Of a stretch of 64,000 nt of DNA, positions 61,907 through 64,000 are shown piece by piece (within the stretch, counting starts at the first letter, position 1; the number at the start of each line of letters is the position of its first letter). The stretch lies in NCBI RefSeq assembly GCF_009740285.1, contig NZ_CP046566.1:2414501-2478500 (forward strand), written 5' to 3'. This DNA comes from Phnomibacter ginsenosidimutans (GTDB lineage: Bacteria > Bacteroidota > Bacteroidia > Chitinophagales > Chitinophagaceae). The translations under genes were made by a program, and so were the position numbers. The notes under the pieces are model-generated. The model ran no database searches. It was not told the origin of the DNA and saw only the letters and a program-made list of their open reading frames with translations.

Positions 61907-63003
61907 CTAATACAGTGTCTTCCTTCTGCCACTTTCAAAATCACGGAAAATGAAAGCGCCAAGATTGTCGAGTGATGCAAAGAAAGCTTTACCGTTATTG
62001 GTTTCTGTAAACTCTGTTACAAAGCGCTGCAGATAAGGATCGGTGGCAATCATAAATGTAGTGATCGGTATTTTCAGCTTCTTACATTGTGCTGCCAGGT
62101 TGAGGCAACGACTGAAAATTTTCCTATCAATACCAAAGCTGTTTTTGTAATACCGCTTCCCGATTTTCAAACAGGTAGGCTTACCATCGGTAATCATAAA
62201 TATCTGCTTGTTCGGATTTTTCTTTTGCGCAGCAGTTCCATGGCCAGCTCTATACCTGCCACGGTGTTGGTGTGGTAAGGCCCTACTTGCAGATAAGGCA
62301 GTTCTTTTATTTCCACCGTCCATGCATCGTTGCCAAACACCACAATATCCAATGTGTCTTTCGGATACTTGGTGGTGATGAGTTCACTCAATGCCATGGC
62401 AACTTTTTTGGCCGGCGTAATGCGGTCCTCGCCATACAAAATCATGGAGTGGCTGATGTCAATCATCAGCACGGTAGATGTTTGCGTTTTGAAATCCGTT
62501 TCGCGGATATGCAAATCATCTTCATGCATTTGAAAGCGTTCGATGCCATGATTGATTTGTGCATTCCGAATGCTCTCAGTAAAATCTATTTGTTCCAGCG
62601 TATCGCCAAACTGAAAGGGTTTGGTTTCCGGATTGATTTCATCGCCTACGCCGGGCTTAAAAGTTTGGTGATTGCCCGACTTCGTTTTGCGCAGCTTACC
62701 AAAAATTTCTTCGAGGCTGCGTTTGCGAATACCCTGTTCTGTTTTAGGTGTAATGTTGATGGAGCCTTTCTCCGGGTCTTCAGCAATGTACCCCTGGTCT
62801 TTCAGGTCTTCTATAAAATCGCCCATGCCATAGTCGGCATCGGTAAGTTCAAACTTGCGGTCTATTTCATTCATCCAGTTCAATGCCTCACTTACATCGC
62901 CATTGGTATAGGTGAGCATTTGCATAAAAATATCCAGCAACTGATCAAACTTGCTCTTCCCTTCTGCGCCTTCTTCAAACTTCAAAAACCGATGCCCCTT
63001 CAT
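61907..63003 (-). CDS. von Willebrand factor A domain protein, frameshifted
   Basis: From ATG 63003 (MKGHRFLKFEEGAEGKSKFD). A helical N-terminal region is followed by a vWA domain with MIDAS motif DISHS (Asp172, Ser174, Ser176) and, after a frameshift near 62214-62227 (in an AAAAGAAAAAT tract, one base missing), the remaining MIDAS part MITDGKPT and GIDRKIFSRCLNLAAQCKKLKIPITTFMIATDPYLQRFVTEF. Restored length is about 365 residues. It lies just upstream of the ChlI/MoxR-like ATPase, the usual two-gene arrangement. Confidence 0.85.
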
Positions 63004-63110
63004 GTTGCTTGCTTTACTTCTAAGGTACCACAATTTAACACGGCAGCGGGTGAATGGTTGTCGCATTCAGGAAAATGAATAACGATATACATTGGCTATT
63101 GCTACAAAAA

Positions 63111-63138
63111 AGATACCCGCAAAAGATTGCGGGTATCT
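63111..63138 (-). terminator. Terminator of the DUF2723 gene (minus strand)
   Basis: Perfect 12-bp stem AGATACCCGCAA/TTGCGGGTATCT with an AAGA loop, followed on the minus strand by TTTTTTGTAGC, 25 bp after the stop. Confidence 0.85.
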
Positions 63139-63162
63139 GCTATAAGGTGGCATGATGATTCC

Positions 63163-64000
63163 TTATTTACTTGCTGGCTGAGCGTTGGTATCGCCACCAA
63201 TTTTTACCGGACCTTCTACCACCGGCGTATTGTTGCGTTTCAACACTTCTTCCATTTGGTCGAGCATTTGCAGCATCATTTGGGTACGCTGTACTTCCAG
63301 TGTCATGCGTTCGGCACGCTGGTCGCCAATGGCAGCAAAATAGGCCATCTGCTCGGTCAGGTCTTTGCGAACAGCTGCACCAATTTTCTTGGCCAGTTTT
63401 TCTTCACCGGCACGGTAAGCAGCTTCCATCAGCATAAGGCTGGTTTGGTTGTGCAATGCATAACGGCTGGCCAAACCATAAGGCATGTTGGTGCTGTCCA
63501 TCATTTGGTCTACCCGCTGCAGCAGTTTTTGTGCACTATCCTTTTGGCCGTTGGCGGCAAGGCTTACCGCTACATCTGCATAAGCCTGACGAAGGTTATT
63601 GAGGTGGCGGCGGTTTTCTTCATCGAAGTACACACCGGCTTTCTCGGCATTGCCAAACTTAAATTCCTTCATCATTTTTTCGTAAGCCCACTCGGTGTTT
63701 ACTTCTTCGTTGGCTACAGGCACCAAACGGTAGGTCATACCATCGCGGCGCAGGTAGTTTTGGAAGCCCAGCTCATCAAACTTGCTGGTGAAATAAATGG
63801 GACGCTTGAAGTTGTTGCCAGCAATCACAGCCAACACAGCGAGATCATTTTTCAGCATTACTTGCTTGGGCACCTGGAAGGCAATGGTATCAACAATTGC
63901 ATCCGTTGCTTTTACGGTACCATTCTTAACCACTGCAGCTTTGTCTACAGGTACATAGAAGGTATTGCTGGGGTAAACAGGAATGTATTCGCCCTGTGCA
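63163..64000 (-). CDS. DUF2723-family membrane protein, C-terminal part (partial)
   Basis: The C-terminal 279 residues of a protein that continues past the window edge (the frame is open to base 64000). DUF2723 proteins are large membrane proteins related to glycosyltransferases that use lipid-linked sugars. The visible part includes IPVYPSNTFYVPVD, LAVLAVIAGNNFKRPIYFTSKFDELGF (about 60-90), which is typical of the group, and a helical TPR-like tail (RRHLNNLRQAYADVAVSLAANGQ, LLQRVDQMMDS) with an Asn/Thr-rich end. The catalytic membrane domain would be upstream. Confidence 0.8.
   Translation of the reverse strand, partial: AQGEYIPVYPSNTFYVPVDKAAVVKNGTVKATDAIVDTIAFQVPKQVMLKNDLAVLAVIAGNNFKRPIYFTSKFDELGFQNYLRRDGMTYRLVPVANEEVNTEWAYEKMMKEFKFGNAEKAGVYFDEENRRHLNNLRQAYADVAVSLAANGQKDSAQKLLQRVDQMMDSTNMPYGLASRYALHNQTSLMLMEAAYRAGEEKLAKKIGAAVRKDLTEQMAYFAAIGDQRAERMTLEVQRTQMMLQMLDQMEEVLKRNNTPVVEGPVKIGGDTNAQPASK

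Overview
The window reads as chromosome from a Bacteroidota bacterium, most likely a member of the Chitinophagaceae or a close relative. The signs are Bacteroidota-type -7 promoter elements (TAnnTTTG) close to start codons, a secreted protein with a type IX secretion C-terminal sorting domain, bacillithiol genes (bshB1 and a BstA-like protein), a CcsA/CcmF-type haem lyase with a Cys-type CcmE, DUF4294, DUF2452 and DUF2723 proteins, WG repeats and a Gly/Pro-rich TonB. No rRNA, tRNA, CRISPR array, transposase or integrase was found. The family assignment is inference.

Layout. 0-6.9 kb: end of an HtrA-like protease, fatty acid desaturase, bshB1, DUF4294 protein, cytochrome c maturation genes. 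7.1-15.4 kb: ureohydrolase, PQQ-propeller lipoprotein, orphan radical SAM protein, TSUP and EamA transporters, and a sulfur module (persulfide dioxygenase-rhodanese fusion with an ArsR regulator and a candidate operator). 15.6-23.2 kb: tsaB overlapping a truncated 3-hydroxyacyl-CoA dehydrogenase-like gene, RidA, the fused B12 mutase IcmF, WG-repeat, epimerase and CAP proteins. 23.3-28.9 kb: a 1154-residue type IX-secreted protein, a lipoprotein amidase and a flavin reductase. 28.9-34.5 kb: a catalytically degenerate UmuD-like protein facing two tandem degenerate 2H-phosphoesterase-like proteins, then TonB, folC, Nudix and BstA-like genes. 34.6-37.8 kb: an AT-rich accessory island of small unknown membrane or secreted genes, one of them decayed, punctuated by a composite three-hairpin palindromic repeat. 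37.8-64 kb: housekeeping and metabolic genes (FKBP, ABC ATPase, fbp, aspartate kinase, L,D-transpeptidase, VIT, old yellow enzyme with HxlR, a B1 metallo-beta-lactamase, hppD, smc, free-Met-sulfoxide reductase, Gfo/Idh, bestrophin, a MoxR/ChlI-like ATPase with a vWA partner, and a partial DUF2723 protein).

Two window-wide patterns stand out. First, nine genes between 30 and 63 kb carry a single-base frameshift, smc among them, while the conserved genes in the first 30 kb look intact. This suggests residual assembly indels in that half rather than real gene loss, except for one gene with two lesions. Second, intergenic spaces repeatedly hold short quasi-periodic word repeats from about eight families, plus several REP-like hairpin families. 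None of these is explained by a mobile element in the window.
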